Shown: positions 36,728 to 45,747, numbered from the stretch's first letter. The stretch is DNA of 64,000 nucleotides from Collinsella aerofaciens (GCA_021639365.1 JAJXHK010000002.1:62001-126000), one strand, 5' to 3'. Notes: a model not told the origin generated them from the letters alone. Made by a program: numbers and translations.

Positions 36728-37300
36728 CTATTTGAGTTTGCGAGTCTTGGGCTTAAAGCGCATACCCGTCTGACGACCGCCACGTGCGGAGAATCCGTAA
36801 CCGGACTGCGGCACGACGCCGGACATCAAAAACGGAATGGCGACCAGGCCCGTCAGGATCGAAGACGGCAGGGCGTGGCCAAAAATCGCCACGACAAAGC
36901 TCGTCTCCAGACCCATGAACAGCAAGATGATGCTGTAGATCACGTTAACAATGAGCGCGAAAACGCCTACGGTAACGCCGCGCGCGCTCGGAGTGCCGCT
37001 TGTCTGACCGGCAGCGCTATGTACCAGGGCAAAGCTGCCAACCGTCAGCAGCAAAGACATGACGCCCACCGGCACAGCCGCCGAAAGGTCGTAAAACAGG
37101 CCGCTGCAAAAACCGCAGACGACGGCACGCGTGGGGTCGCCCGAGAACACGCTCAGGCACACCAGGATAATCATAAAGTTGACGCGACCGCCAGCGATGG
37201 AAATCTGCGGAGCCAAGCCTGCCTGCAGCAATACGCAGACGATGGCGGCGATCACAAAGGTACGGGAGCCAGCCCCCTGCTCGTGAAGATCCATGGACAT
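36728..37300 (-). CDS. mreD: rod shape-determining protein MreD
   Basis: Small integral membrane protein of the elongasome that works with MreC. The 190-aa product has about five membrane segments, with LLQAGLAPQISIAGGRVNFM near the start and GDPTRAVVCGFCSGLFYDL, the usual MreD features of a charged-polar pair inside the membrane. The C-terminal 30 residues are basic. It starts 6 nt after mreC and is identified as much by position as by sequence. Confidence 0.88.
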   Translation of the reverse strand: MSMDLHEQGAGSRTFVIAAIVCVLLQAGLAPQISIAGGRVNFMIILVCLSVFSGDPTRAVVCGFCSGLFYDLSAAVPVGVMSLLLTVGSFALVHSAAGQTSGTPSARGVTVGVFALIVNVIYSIILLFMGLETSFVVAIFGHALPSSILTGLVAIPFLMSGVVPQSGYGFSARGGRQTGMRFKPKTRKLK

Positions 37301-37306
37301 GCCTCC

Positions 37307-38305
37307 CTATTCGCTCGAACCGGAGTCGGTCGTCTCGGACGTGTCGGAACTATCATCCGAGCTCTCGTCCTTGGTCTTGGTCGCGGCATCGCGCGACGTG
37401 CCTTGCGGCGTGCTGTTGGCGGTGCTCACGTCCTCGTCCGAAGCCGACTGCTCGTCGGTCAGCGAGGTGATGACGAGCACTTCCTCGTTGTTCTCGGCCG
37501 TTGTCTGGGCGCGCACCACAATGGTGTAGTACACGTCGTTGGCAGACTTCTCCACCGAGGACACAGTGCCGAGCGGCAAGCCCTTGGGGAATACGCCACC
37601 GATGCCCGAGGTCACGATGATGTCGCCCACCTTGACGTCGGAGTCGACACTCACGTACTCAAGGCGCAGCGTACCGTCAGCCTGACCCTGCAACATACCC
37701 TGGGCACGCGTGTCCTGCACCATAGCGGACACGCCCGAGTTCTCGTCGCCAATCAGGCGCACGGTCGACGTCTTGGCCGAAACCTCGATAATCTGGCCGA
37801 TAACACCGGCCGAGCTCGTCACGGGCATGTTAATGGAAAGCCCGTCGGCAGACCCCTTATCGATGGTGACCGTTGAGGTCCAGGCATCGCCCGAAGCACC
37901 AACGATACGGGCCGCGGTCGACTTGAGGTTGTAGGTGGACTGCAGACCGACCAGACCCTCCAAGCGCTCAGCAGTCTTCTGGGCCTCGGAAAGCTCAGCA
38001 ACCTTTGAGGTCAGGTCCTCGTTTTGCTTTTTGAGTTCATCGAGCGTCTCCTGAGACGCCGTGAGGTTGGAGAACACGTTGCCGATTGCATTGAACGGCG
38101 CGGCCACGGCCGAGCCCACGAAGCGCACCGGCGAGGTGATCGTCGTCACACCCGAACGGACGGCATGAATCGGCCCGGCCTCGCCCTCGCGGATGTAAAA
38201 CGTGAGCAGCAACACCGAAATCAGGCTGAAAACAATCAACGGGCGCATACCCGTTGATTGTCGCTTGGTATTCAGATTTGTGGAGAAACCCGAAGATCGT
38301 GCCAA
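37307..38305 (-). CDS. mreC: rod shape-determining protein MreC
   Basis: Bitopic periplasm-side scaffold that activates PBP2/RodA. The 332-aa product has a short cytosolic N-terminus, one membrane segment (about 20-40) and a coiled coil around 80-115. A beta-rich domain follows, containing INMPVTSSAGVIGQI, TSTVRLIGDENSGVSAMV, and GDIIVTSGIGGVFPKGLPLG. The last 55 residues are a Ser/Asp/Thr-rich, probably disordered tail. The start is TTG with AAAGGTGG upstream. It follows mreB by 21 nt. Confidence 0.95.
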   Translation of the reverse strand: MARSSGFSTNLNTKRQSTGMRPLIVFSLISVLLLTFYIREGEAGPIHAVRSGVTTITSPVRFVGSAVAAPFNAIGNVFSNLTASQETLDELKKQNEDLTSKVAELSEAQKTAERLEGLVGLQSTYNLKSTAARIVGASGDAWTSTVTIDKGSADGLSINMPVTSSAGVIGQIIEVSAKTSTVRLIGDENSGVSAMVQDTRAQGMLQGQADGTLRLEYVSVDSDVKVGDIIVTSGIGGVFPKGLPLGTVSSVEKSANDVYYTIVVRAQTTAENNEEVLVITSLTDEQSASDEDVSTANSTPQGTSRDAATKTKDESSDDSSDTSETTDSGSSE

Positions 38306-38326
38306 ATGGAATCCACCTTTTGGAAA

Positions 38327-39370
38327 TTAAGCATTGGTCTGGACGAAGCCACCGTCAAACGCGTTGGCCTCGAGCACGCGGGCACAGCCGTTCACGACGT
38401 TATCGAGCGCCGTGGGGCTGACGTTGACCGAAACACCGGTCTCATCGCGCAGACGCACGTCAAGACCGCGCAGCAGCGCGCCACCGCCGGTCAGCAGGAT
38501 GCCGTAGTACATGAGGTCCGAGGCAAGATCGGGCGGCGTGGCGTCGAGCGCGTCCTTGACGGCCTTGGCCATCTCGTCGAGCGGCTTGTTGAGCGCACGA
38601 CGGATCTCCTCGCTCTCGATGCGCACGGTCTTGGGCAGGCCCGTGATAACGTCGCGGCCGTTGACCTCAACGTCGAGCTCGTCCTTGAGCGGCACGGCGG
38701 AGCCGACCTTGATCTTAATGTCCTCTGCCGTACGCTCGCCGATGGCCAGGTTATAGGCATCGCGAACGTGCGTGAGAATGGCCTGATCGAACTCATCGCC
38801 GGCAATGCGGATGGACTGCGAGACAACGATGCCGCCCATGGCGATAACGGCGACTTCGGTGGTACCGCCACCGATGTCGATGACCATGGAGCCGGTGGGC
38901 TCCTCGACGGGCAGGTCGGCGCCGATGGCAGCCGCCATGGGCTCCTCGATCAAATAGGCCTGGCGAGCACCGGCCTGGATCGTGGCCTCAAAGACGGCGC
39001 GCTTCTCGACCGACGTGACGCCGGAGGGAACACAGACGACGACGCGCGGACGCGGAGTCCACGGATAGCGCTTCTCGGACGCCTTGTCGATAAAGTAGCG
39101 CAGCATGGCCTCGGTAACATCGAAGTCGGCGATGACGCCGTCCTTGAGGGGACGAACGGCCACGATGTTGCCGGGCGTACGGCCGAGCATGCGCTTGGCC
39201 TCGATACCGACGGCCAGGATGCGCTCATCGTTCTTGTCGATGGCGACAACAGAGGGCTCGCGGATGACGATGCCCTTGCCGCGCACGGAGACAAGCGTAT
39301 TGGCGGTGCCGAGGTCGATCGCGAGATCGCCCGCATAGCTACCGAAGAACATATCCATCAAAGAAAACAA
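38327..39370 (-). CDS. mreB: rod shape-determining protein MreB
   Basis: Bacterial actin that directs the elongasome along the membrane. The 347-aa product has the phosphate-1 loop DLAIDLGTANTLV, GIEAKRMLGRTPGNI, the phosphate-2 motif IDIGGGTTEVAVIAMGGIV, and the adenosine motif LTGGGALLRGL. A TTG at 39370 has AGGAG five nt upstream; an ATG four codons on is the alternative. An MreBCD-PBP2-RodA set predicts rod growth. The first residues MFSLMDMFFG may act as a membrane-binding helix. Confidence 0.97.
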   Translation of the reverse strand: MFSLMDMFFGSYAGDLAIDLGTANTLVSVRGKGIVIREPSVVAIDKNDERILAVGIEAKRMLGRTPGNIVAVRPLKDGVIADFDVTEAMLRYFIDKASEKRYPWTPRPRVVVCVPSGVTSVEKRAVFEATIQAGARQAYLIEEPMAAAIGADLPVEEPTGSMVIDIGGGTTEVAVIAMGGIVVSQSIRIAGDEFDQAILTHVRDAYNLAIGERTAEDIKIKVGSAVPLKDELDVEVNGRDVITGLPKTVRIESEEIRRALNKPLDEMAKAVKDALDATPPDLASDLMYYGILLTGGGALLRGLDVRLRDETGVSVNVSPTALDNVVNGCARVLEANAFDGGFVQTNA

Positions 39371-39430
39371 CGCAACTCCTGATGTGTTGGATGATTGCTG
39401 GAAAACTACTAGCCCATCATACTAGCGCAA

Positions 39431-39463
39431 GCCCGGCACCTCACTTGCGGTGAAGCGCCGGGC
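39431..39463 (-). terminator. terminator-like hairpin after the TPR gene
   Basis: A 14-bp stem (GCCCGGC plus inner pairs) and a five-base loop lie between the TPR gene and mreB. No T-run follows on either strand. A TATGAT box for mreB lies just downstream on the minus strand, without a clear -35. Confidence 0.6.
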
Positions 39464-39485
39464 AAAGCCAAATCCCATAAGGTCA

Positions 39486-40790
39486 CTACTGGTTGTCGGC
39501 AGCCGAGAAATCGATATCGAGCGAAGACACGGCCCAGCCGATATGGTTGTCGGAACGGACGAACTTGACGGTGTACTCCTGCTCGCCACCCTTGGACAGC
39601 GATGCCTTCACCTTGGCGGTCGTCTCGGTCATGGACTGATCCATGCCCTCGACGGAGACGGTAGCACCCTGCGGAATCGAGGAGATGATCATCGACTTGG
39701 CGTCCTCGGACAGGCTCGAGGCGAGGCAAGACTCCGCCTTGGCGGTGTCACCGTCGCCGGCAGCCTGGAACAGGTCGGTAACTACCGACTCCTGAGACGG
39801 GAAGCCCAGGCCGCGCGTGTAGGCAAAGCCCAGACCGCCCGCGACGATCAGGATGAGCAGAAGCAGCACGATGAAGACCTTGAGGCCCGTGTGGCGATGA
39901 TGGCGACGGACCTTGGCCTGCTTGCGGTCCTGGCGGTCCTGCTGAACCATCTCGGACTCGGACAGTGTGAAGAAACCGGTATCCGAGGGATCGGGCATAA
40001 ACTGACCGGTTGCGCCCGTGGGATCGAGCGGGTCGACGGCAGGAGCGTCCATCGCGGGCGCCGGAGCCGTAGCCATGGCCGTCTGAGCGGAAAGCGCAGC
40101 CAGCGAATCATGAACGCGGGCAAGTTCGTCGGCCTGCTCGGGCGTGAGCTGGTAGATGCCGTCAGCGGTAGCGGCGTTAAAGGCGTCGAGCGCATCGGAG
40201 GGACGACCGGCGGCGGAAAGCGCCTGGCCCATGCCGGCGTTGAGTGCACGCGTATCGTCACGCGGGCCGGCAAAGTCGATAGCCGTGCGATAGGTCTCCA
40301 CGGCATCTGCCGGGCGACCGAGCTTGATAAAGCAACGGCCGAGCTCGCCCAGAGCGGCGGCGGGAGCCGGATTGGCGCCGTCGATAGCGGCCTGACGGAA
40401 GGCGGTGCCGGCGTTGGCATAATCGCCCGCCTGGAACAGCGCGTTGCCCAAGCCCAGATAGGCCTTGAACGGCGTGGCGTAGGAAGCATCCTGGGTGGCT
40501 GCGGAGAACGCCTGCGCAGCCGTGGTGTAGTCGCCCACGGCTGCGAGCGCCTTGCCGCGATTGGTGAGCAGGGCGCCGCGCTTGCCATAGGTGCCGTCGT
40601 TGAGGGCGGAAGCGTAGGCCTCGGCGGCCTCGGCATACATGCCGAGGTGCATCAGGGCATTACCGCGAAGATGGTCGGCCTCGCCCATAATCTCATCGGG
40701 GGTCTTTGCCGCCCCAAGCATCTGGGCTGCAGCGGAAAAATCACCCGCGCGGTAAGCGGCGCGGCCCTGTTGGATAAGCTGGCTATTCAA
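39486..40790 (-). CDS. TPR-repeat membrane protein with an extracytoplasmic C-terminal domain
   Basis: Not assigned to a named protein. The 434-aa product begins with about six tetratricopeptide repeats (roughly residues 1-210; for example NALMHLGMYAEAAEAYASAL). An Ala/Pro-rich linker and a basic stretch (RRHHRH) lead to one membrane segment at 304-324. The remaining 105 residues lie outside the cell and resemble small DUF4878-like folds in composition, which is a guess. N-terminus in, C-terminus out fits the positive-inside rule. It follows the cyclophilin gene by 11 nt, suggesting a shared role in protein folding or envelope quality control. Confidence 0.72.
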   Translation of the reverse strand: MNSQLIQQGRAAYRAGDFSAAAQMLGAAKTPDEIMGEADHLRGNALMHLGMYAEAAEAYASALNDGTYGKRGALLTNRGKALAAVGDYTTAAQAFSAATQDASYATPFKAYLGLGNALFQAGDYANAGTAFRQAAIDGANPAPAAALGELGRCFIKLGRPADAVETYRTAIDFAGPRDDTRALNAGMGQALSAAGRPSDALDAFNAATADGIYQLTPEQADELARVHDSLAALSAQTAMATAPAPAMDAPAVDPLDPTGATGQFMPDPSDTGFFTLSESEMVQQDRQDRKQAKVRRHHRHTGLKVFIVLLLLILIVAGGLGFAYTRGLGFPSQESVVTDLFQAAGDGDTAKAESCLASSLSEDAKSMIISSIPQGATVSVEGMDQSMTETTAKVKASLSKGGEQEYTVKFVRSDNHIGWAVSSLDIDFSAADNQ

Positions 40791-40801
40791 GGAAGTCCCC
40801 T

Positions 40802-41344
40802 TTACTCGTGAACGATCTCGACGTGAACGATCTCATCGCCGGCACGCAGCTGCGAGATCACATCGAGGCCCTCGACCGTGGTGCCAAAGACGGTGTAACC
40901 GGAGTCAAGGTTATGCTGGGCGCCCAGGCAGAAGTAGAACTGCGAGCCTGCGGAATCGGGATCCATGGAGCGAGCCATGGCAAGCGCGCCGTCAACATGG
41001 CTGTTGCGCGGATTGGTAGCAAACTCGCCCTTGATGCAATAGCCGGGGCCACCGGTACCGGGCATGCCGTCGGGACCTTCAAGACCGGCAGCGACGTCGG
41101 CGCCGGACATATCGCGGGTATTGGGATCGCCGCCCTGGATGACAAAGCCGGGGACATAGCGATGGAACTTAAGGCCGTCGTAGAAGCCCATCGTGGAAAG
41201 CTCGCAGAAGTTCGCCACATGAATGGGGGCGCCCTCACCGTCAAACTTGACCTTGATGGTGCCCTTCGACGTCTCGATCACCGCGCACTCGTCACCGGCG
41301 AGCTGGTACTCGGGCGTATAGAGCTCTTTCTTAAAACCAAACAT
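40802..41344 (-). CDS. cyclophilin-type peptidyl-prolyl cis-trans isomerase
   Basis: Catalyses prolyl isomerisation in folding proteins. The 180-aa product has the compact bacterial cyclophilin fold: FCELSTMGFYDGLKFHRYVP, the active-site FHR-pattern Arg, GFVIQGGDP, GALAMARSMDPDSAGSQFYF and YTVFGTTVEGLDV. There is no signal peptide, so it should be cytosolic. The ATG at 41344 has AAGGA five nt upstream; 44 upstream residues in the open frame are rejected. A fair promoter lies 40 nt further upstream. Confidence 0.94.
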   Translation of the reverse strand: MFGFKKELYTPEYQLAGDECAVIETSKGTIKVKFDGEGAPIHVANFCELSTMGFYDGLKFHRYVPGFVIQGGDPNTRDMSGADVAAGLEGPDGMPGTGGPGYCIKGEFATNPRNSHVDGALAMARSMDPDSAGSQFYFCLGAQHNLDSGYTVFGTTVEGLDVISQLRAGDEIVHVEIVHE

Positions 41345-41383
41345 GTGGTTCCTTCCTCGTGCGTTTAAAGCATATTTGTACGA

Positions 41384-41413
41384 ATTGTAGCAATAAGCAC
41401 AGGCTTCCATCAA
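41384..41413 (-). promoter_or_regulatory. promoter of the cyclophilin-TPR operon
   Basis: TTGATG (41408-41413 reversed), an 18-bp spacer and TACAAT (41384-41389 reversed). It sits about 40 nt upstream of the cyclophilin ATG. Confidence 0.55.
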
Positions 41414-41451
41414 TTGCGCACGTAGGTTATACCGTCCAGGGCGAACTAATT

Positions 41452-42594
41452 TTATAAACGCTGCTGCGGCTTCCAAGCGCCCACGTTGGCATCGTACTGG
41501 TTAAGGGCGCTGCTTCCGCCCTGAGCTATGGGTGCCAAGATCTCGCTTTGGTGCGAACTCATCGACTCGCCATCGGGAATGGCAAGCGAGATATCCCAGC
41601 TCTGGCAGATCACGTCGACGCGTTCATACATCCACTCGGCAAGCTGCTTTAAGTGGGCGATGTCATCCGCATAGACCGTATCGTCCTGGTACTTAAGGTT
41701 GTTGAGCTCGTCTTGCGTCTTTTTAATCTGGTCGCGCAGGGCATAGGCACTCTGGGAGAGTTCCTGGCGTGTGGAGAGCGGAGAGCGGAGATAGCCGTTG
41801 TTGAACGAGTCGATGACCTCGCCGATCTGATCCTCGTTGCCGTACGACACGATGGTCTGATACAGACCGTCGAGCCTGGTATAGAGCTGATCATCGGTGA
41901 GAACGGTTTCTTCCTGAACCACTTCGGCGGGATCGTCCTGCTTGGTGTCGTCCTCGGTCGCCTCGCCCTTTTGACGCGTGGGGAACGTGGTCTGAGCGGC
42001 CTGGCCAAACTGATCATAGAAGCCGGGCATGACACCCATGGGATCGGCCGTCACAAACCAATAGGCACCGCCGCACACGACGGCAAGCACCGCAATAACG
42101 ATAAGCGGCTTGGGGATATGACGCTTGTGTTTATGGTAGGCGTCCTCGTCGGGGTGCACCTTGCGCTTGGATTTTTGAGTGTCTTCATGCAGGGAAACCG
42201 GCATCGGGATATCGACCTTGGGGATACCGAAATCCTTATCGAAAGCCGGCAGCACGCAGGTCTCATTGGGGTCGGCGGCATCCGAAAGCACGGCGGCAGC
42301 CGAAGCGGGCGCATGGGGCACCTCGGTATCGATCTGCTCCTGCGTCAAGCGCGGAAAACCGGCGGTACGGCCCGCCGCCAGGTCGGATGCGGCAGCGTCC
42401 TCGGAAAGGATGCCCGGAGCAGGGCGTCCACATTTGGGACACGTGCGATCATGCGGGGAAAGACGCGCGCCACAGCCCTCGCAGAACACAAATTCGGTGT
42501 GCTCGGGACCGTCGCCCGGGCCGACGTAGGCGTTGCAGTAGGGGCAGAACGAGGCGCCGTCCTCGATGGTCTTAAGGCAATGCGGGCAGATCAC
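41452..42594 (-). CDS. zinc-ribbon single-pass membrane protein
   Basis: No specific function recognised. The 380-aa product starts with two zinc ribbons: Cys3/Cys6/Cys17/Cys20 and Cys38/Cys41/Cys52/Cys55. A Pro/Ala-rich linker, a basic KHKRH stretch and one membrane segment at 163-181 follow. The outside part (about 200 residues) is helical and Asp/Glu/Gln-rich, probably partly coiled coil. The GTG at 42594 has GAGG five nt upstream and puts the first Cys at residue 3. The layout (zinc ribbon in, helical domain out) is common in Gram-positive bacteria and unassigned. Confidence 0.72.
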   Translation of the reverse strand: MICPHCLKTIEDGASFCPYCNAYVGPGDGPEHTEFVFCEGCGARLSPHDRTCPKCGRPAPGILSEDAAASDLAAGRTAGFPRLTQEQIDTEVPHAPASAAAVLSDAADPNETCVLPAFDKDFGIPKVDIPMPVSLHEDTQKSKRKVHPDEDAYHKHKRHIPKPLIVIAVLAVVCGGAYWFVTADPMGVMPGFYDQFGQAAQTTFPTRQKGEATEDDTKQDDPAEVVQEETVLTDDQLYTRLDGLYQTIVSYGNEDQIGEVIDSFNNGYLRSPLSTRQELSQSAYALRDQIKKTQDELNNLKYQDDTVYADDIAHLKQLAEWMYERVDVICQSWDISLAIPDGESMSSHQSEILAPIAQGGSSALNQYDANVGAWKPQQRL

Positions 42595-42688
42595 GGCATC
42601 CTCTTTTCGGAGCAATTCAAACAATCGAGGTTAGAGCATAACATCGCCACGGCCCCACAGGGCCAAGGCACCAATTCAACATCGCTAA

Positions 42689-42723
42689 GGTAGCTAATTT
42701 GGGACGGGGCTTTTTTAGCTGCC
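42689..42723 (+). repeat. dispersed 35-bp GTAGCTAA-type repeat, copy A
   Basis: Starts GGTAGCTAATTTGGGACGGG and runs through CTTTTTTAGCTGCC. Positions 42689-42720 are the exact reverse complement of 42767-42798, so copies A and B form a 32-bp perfect inverted repeat with a 46-nt loop. Confidence 0.88.
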
Positions 42724-42763
42724 TTGGCCGTTAATCCACCAAAACATTCGCGCTATCAGCCGG

Positions 42764-42798
42764 GGTAGCTAAAAAAGCCCCGTCCCAAATTAGCTACC
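42764..42798 (-). repeat. dispersed 35-bp GTAGCTAA-type repeat, copy B
   Basis: Starts GGTAGCTAAAAAAGCCCCGT on the forward strand and ends TTAGCTACC, 14 nt past the stop of the P-type ATPase gene. It pairs with copy A. Confidence 0.9.
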
Positions 42799-42811
42799 CC
42801 CAATGTCCGGC

Positions 42812-45568
42812 TTAGGCCTTCTTGGTTGGCTTCTTCTTGCTGGGCATCGACACTTTGATGCCTTGGGCCGATTTGGTCACGCGGGAGCGTTTAGCGCCTG
42901 CGCTCTTCTTTTTCTTGGGCTGCGGTTGGCCCTGGGCCACGCCCTCAAGCGCGCGGGCCTCGGCCTCGCGAGCGGTGCGCTCCTCACGGCGCTGCGCCAT
43001 ATCGGCGGCAACGCGCTTGGCAAAGCGCTCGGCGGTCGACCCCGTCGAGCTCACTTTACCGCCGCCGCGTCCCAGGCGAACGCGCACGCCGCGACCAAAC
43101 CCGGTAGCTGCATGACGGCGGCGCGGCTTAAGTGAATCCATCATCGTGGCGAGCTTAAAGAACACCGAGCAGGTAAAGACAACGATAACCGCCAAAATGA
43201 CCATCTGGCTCACCGACAGGTTGGCGATGGACAGCAGAGCCGGGAGCCCGATAACACCCGTCAAAATGCCGGCGACGACAAACACAAAGAGCACCACGCG
43301 CAAAGGAGTAAGCGGCTGTGAGATGCGCCAGATCAGGCTGACGCTCGCCGCGCATGACGTGAGCAGGCACATCGTGGACAGCGTGAGCTGGCTAAACCCA
43401 AACACACGCGCCACGAAGATATCGAGCGCCGCGGCCAAAATGACCGCAATCGACGCCGGCAGGGCCCGCTTAAGCACGTTCGTCAAAAACGATCCCTTCA
43501 CACGGGCGTTGTTGGGCTCCAGACCCAGCACAAAGCCCGGAGCACCGATGCAGAAGAAGTTGATGAGCGTCATCTGGATGGGCTCAAAGGGATACGGCGG
43601 CAGCGCGATGCAAAGCGCCGCCAGACCCATCGAGAACAGCGTCTTGGTCAGGAACAACGCGGCAGAGCGTTGCAGGTTGTTGATAGAACGACGGCCCTCG
43701 GCCACCACGGCGGGCATCGAGGCAAAGTCGTTGTCGACGAGCACGATCTCGGCAACGTTGCGCGCGGCATCGGAGCCAGCGGCCATCGCCACGGAGCAAT
43801 CGGCCTCCTTGAGCGCCAGCACGTCGTTGACGCCGTCGCCTGTCATGGCCACGGTGTGCCCGCGGCGTTTGAGCGCCTGTACGAGCTCACGCTTCTGCTG
43901 CGGCGTCACGCGGCCAAAGACGTGATAGCGGTCCACCGCCGCATCGAGCTTGGACGGCGTATCGAGCGTCGTGGCATCGACGTAGGCATCGGCTCCCGGC
44001 ACGCCCACCACGCGCGCGATCGACGACACCGTGCGGGGGTCATCGCCGCTGATCACGTTAAGGGTCACGCCCTGCTCGTTAAAGTAGCCGATGGTCTCGG
44101 CCGCCGAAGTACGAATCTCGTCGCGGATGGTCACAAAGCCCACGGGCTCGGCCTCTCCCACCATATCGCCGTCGGGCGTAAAGCCATCCACGCGCGCCAC
44201 CACGAGCACACGGCAGGTATCGGCAAGCTCGGCCACACGGTTCTCGACCTGCGCAAATACACGGTCCGAAAGCACAAACTGCGCCGCGCCCATTACATAG
44301 GAGCCCTGGGCAAACGAAGCACCGCTCCACTTTTTGGACGACGAGAACGGAATGACCGACAACGGCTCAGACACCTCGACCGGACGATCGGCATAGTAGT
44401 TGAGCAGCGCCTGACAGGTCTCGTTGGCGTCCGCCGAAGTCGCACGCGCCACGTTTGCCAGCGCAAAATCGAGCACCGTGGTATCGACGGGAACGGCCGC
44501 CTCGTCCGAATCCACACCAAAGCTCACGCCCTCAACCGGCAGCGGATACGTGCCCTCGACCTCCATGCGACCCGACGTGATGGTGCCCGTCTTGTCCAGG
44601 CACAGCACGTCGACGCGCGCGAGCGTCTCGATGCAGTAGAGCTGCTGCGCCAGCACCTTGCGGCGGGCCAGGCGCACCGTGGCGATGGCGAGCACCGACG
44701 AGGTCAACAGCACCAGGCCTTGCGGGATCATGCCCAGCAGGGCGCCCACCGTGGATAGCAGCGCTGACGAAGGCACATGACCAGCCAACAGCTCGGAGAA
44801 GCACCACGAAAGCGCGCTATCGCTCGGGGTTCCCGCGGCATCCCAAAGCTCGCTCACGCTCGAGGCAAACAACGCCAAACCGAGCGGGATCATGATGATG
44901 CTCGCAAAGCGCACGATGGCGTTAAGCGCGTTCATGATCTCGGAATTGACCTTTTTGACGTACTTGGCCTCGTTATTAATTTTGGCCACGTAGTTGTCGG
45001 CGCCGACATGGATCACGCGGGCGCGCAGCAGGCCCGAGTCGATAAAGCTGCCGCTCATGAGCTCGGAACCGGGCTGTTTCTTAATAAGGTCGCTCTCGCC
45101 GGTCAGCAGGCTCTCGTTCACGAGCGCCTCGCCCGACACCACCACGGCGTCGGCCGGAATCTGGTCACCGCGCCCCAGACGAATGATGTCGTCGAGCACG
45201 ATCTGGTCCAGGTCGAGTTCCACCTCGGCACCGTCGCGCACCGCGATGGCCTTCTTAGAGGTCAAAAGCGTGAGCTTATCGACCATCTTCTTGGAGCGCA
45301 TGGACTGGATGACGCCGATGGCGGTATTGAGGAACACCACGAACAGGAACGTCAGATTCTTAAACGAACCGGTCAAAATGACCAGGAACGCCAAGATCAC
45401 GTTGATCAAATTGAACAGCGTGCAGAGGTTCTCGATGATGAGCTCTTTGACCGACTTGGTCTTGAGCTCCATGTTGCGGTTGATCTTACCGGCGGCGATG
45501 CGCTCCTCGACCTCGGCGGTCGAGAGTCCGCGCTCGATATCCGTTGCTGCCATACCACGTCCCATCAC
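42812..45568 (-). CDS. CtpE-like P-type cation-transporting ATPase
   Basis: Membrane pump; the phosphorylated Asp is in DKTGT at residues 325-329. The 918-aa product has the actuator motif TGES (156-159), the hinge MTGDGVNDVLALKEAD, and about ten membrane segments. The M4 motif is MIPQGLVLL rather than PEGL, as I recall for mycobacterial CtpE, which has been linked to calcium uptake. The ion here is not proven. A Lys-rich tail of about 70 residues ends the protein. Starts at 45568 (GTG), 45565 and 45553 (ATG) are all possible; none has a good ribosome site. It lies just after a tRNA terminator. Confidence 0.88.
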   Translation of the reverse strand: MMGRGMAATDIERGLSTAEVEERIAAGKINRNMELKTKSVKELIIENLCTLFNLINVILAFLVILTGSFKNLTFLFVVFLNTAIGVIQSMRSKKMVDKLTLLTSKKAIAVRDGAEVELDLDQIVLDDIIRLGRGDQIPADAVVVSGEALVNESLLTGESDLIKKQPGSELMSGSFIDSGLLRARVIHVGADNYVAKINNEAKYVKKVNSEIMNALNAIVRFASIIMIPLGLALFASSVSELWDAAGTPSDSALSWCFSELLAGHVPSSALLSTVGALLGMIPQGLVLLTSSVLAIATVRLARRKVLAQQLYCIETLARVDVLCLDKTGTITSGRMEVEGTYPLPVEGVSFGVDSDEAAVPVDTTVLDFALANVARATSADANETCQALLNYYADRPVEVSEPLSVIPFSSSKKWSGASFAQGSYVMGAAQFVLSDRVFAQVENRVAELADTCRVLVVARVDGFTPDGDMVGEAEPVGFVTIRDEIRTSAAETIGYFNEQGVTLNVISGDDPRTVSSIARVVGVPGADAYVDATTLDTPSKLDAAVDRYHVFGRVTPQQKRELVQALKRRGHTVAMTGDGVNDVLALKEADCSVAMAAGSDAARNVAEIVLVDNDFASMPAVVAEGRRSINNLQRSAALFLTKTLFSMGLAALCIALPPYPFEPIQMTLINFFCIGAPGFVLGLEPNNARVKGSFLTNVLKRALPASIAVILAAALDIFVARVFGFSQLTLSTMCLLTSCAASVSLIWRISQPLTPLRVVLFVFVVAGILTGVIGLPALLSIANLSVSQMVILAVIVVFTCSVFFKLATMMDSLKPRRRHAATGFGRGVRVRLGRGGGKVSSTGSTAERFAKRVAADMAQRREERTAREAEARALEGVAQGQPQPKKKKSAGAKRSRVTKSAQGIKVSMPSKKKPTKKA

Positions 45569-45583
45569 GTCGCGTCGGTATAA

Positions 45584-45619
45584 GAAAAACCGCCCGGACC
45601 ATGCGAGGTTCGGACGGTC
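45584..45619 (-). terminator. intrinsic terminator of tRNA-Arg(CCG)
   Basis: On the minus strand ACCGTCCGAACC pairs with GGTCCGGGCGGT (one mismatch) around a 6-nt loop and is followed by TTTTTC, 11 nt past the tRNA. Confidence 0.9.
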
Positions 45620-45629
45620 TTACGTTCGA

Positions 45630-45706
45630 TGGTGCCCCATGTTGGATTCGAACCAACGGCCTTCTGCTCCGGAGGCAGACGCTCTAATCCCCTGAGCTAA
45701 TAGGGC
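45630..45706 (-). tRNA. tRNA-Arg (anticodon CCG)
   Basis: The acceptor pair GCCCTAT/ATGGGGC, a D-arm with AGCTCAGGGG, the anticodon loop CTCCGGA (CCG, reading CGG), and the T-arm GTTCGAATC are all present. The discriminator A and CCA are encoded. 77 nt. Confidence 0.96.
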
Positions 45707-45717
45707 CAACGTTTGGC

Positions 45718-45747
45718 ATTATACCCAAGTGCACCACGGGCTATCAA
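45718..45747 (-). promoter_or_regulatory. tRNA-Arg(CCG) promoter
   Basis: TTGATA (45742-45747 reversed), an 18-bp spacer and a perfect TATAAT (45718-45723 reversed), about 12 nt before the mature tRNA. Confidence 0.82.
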
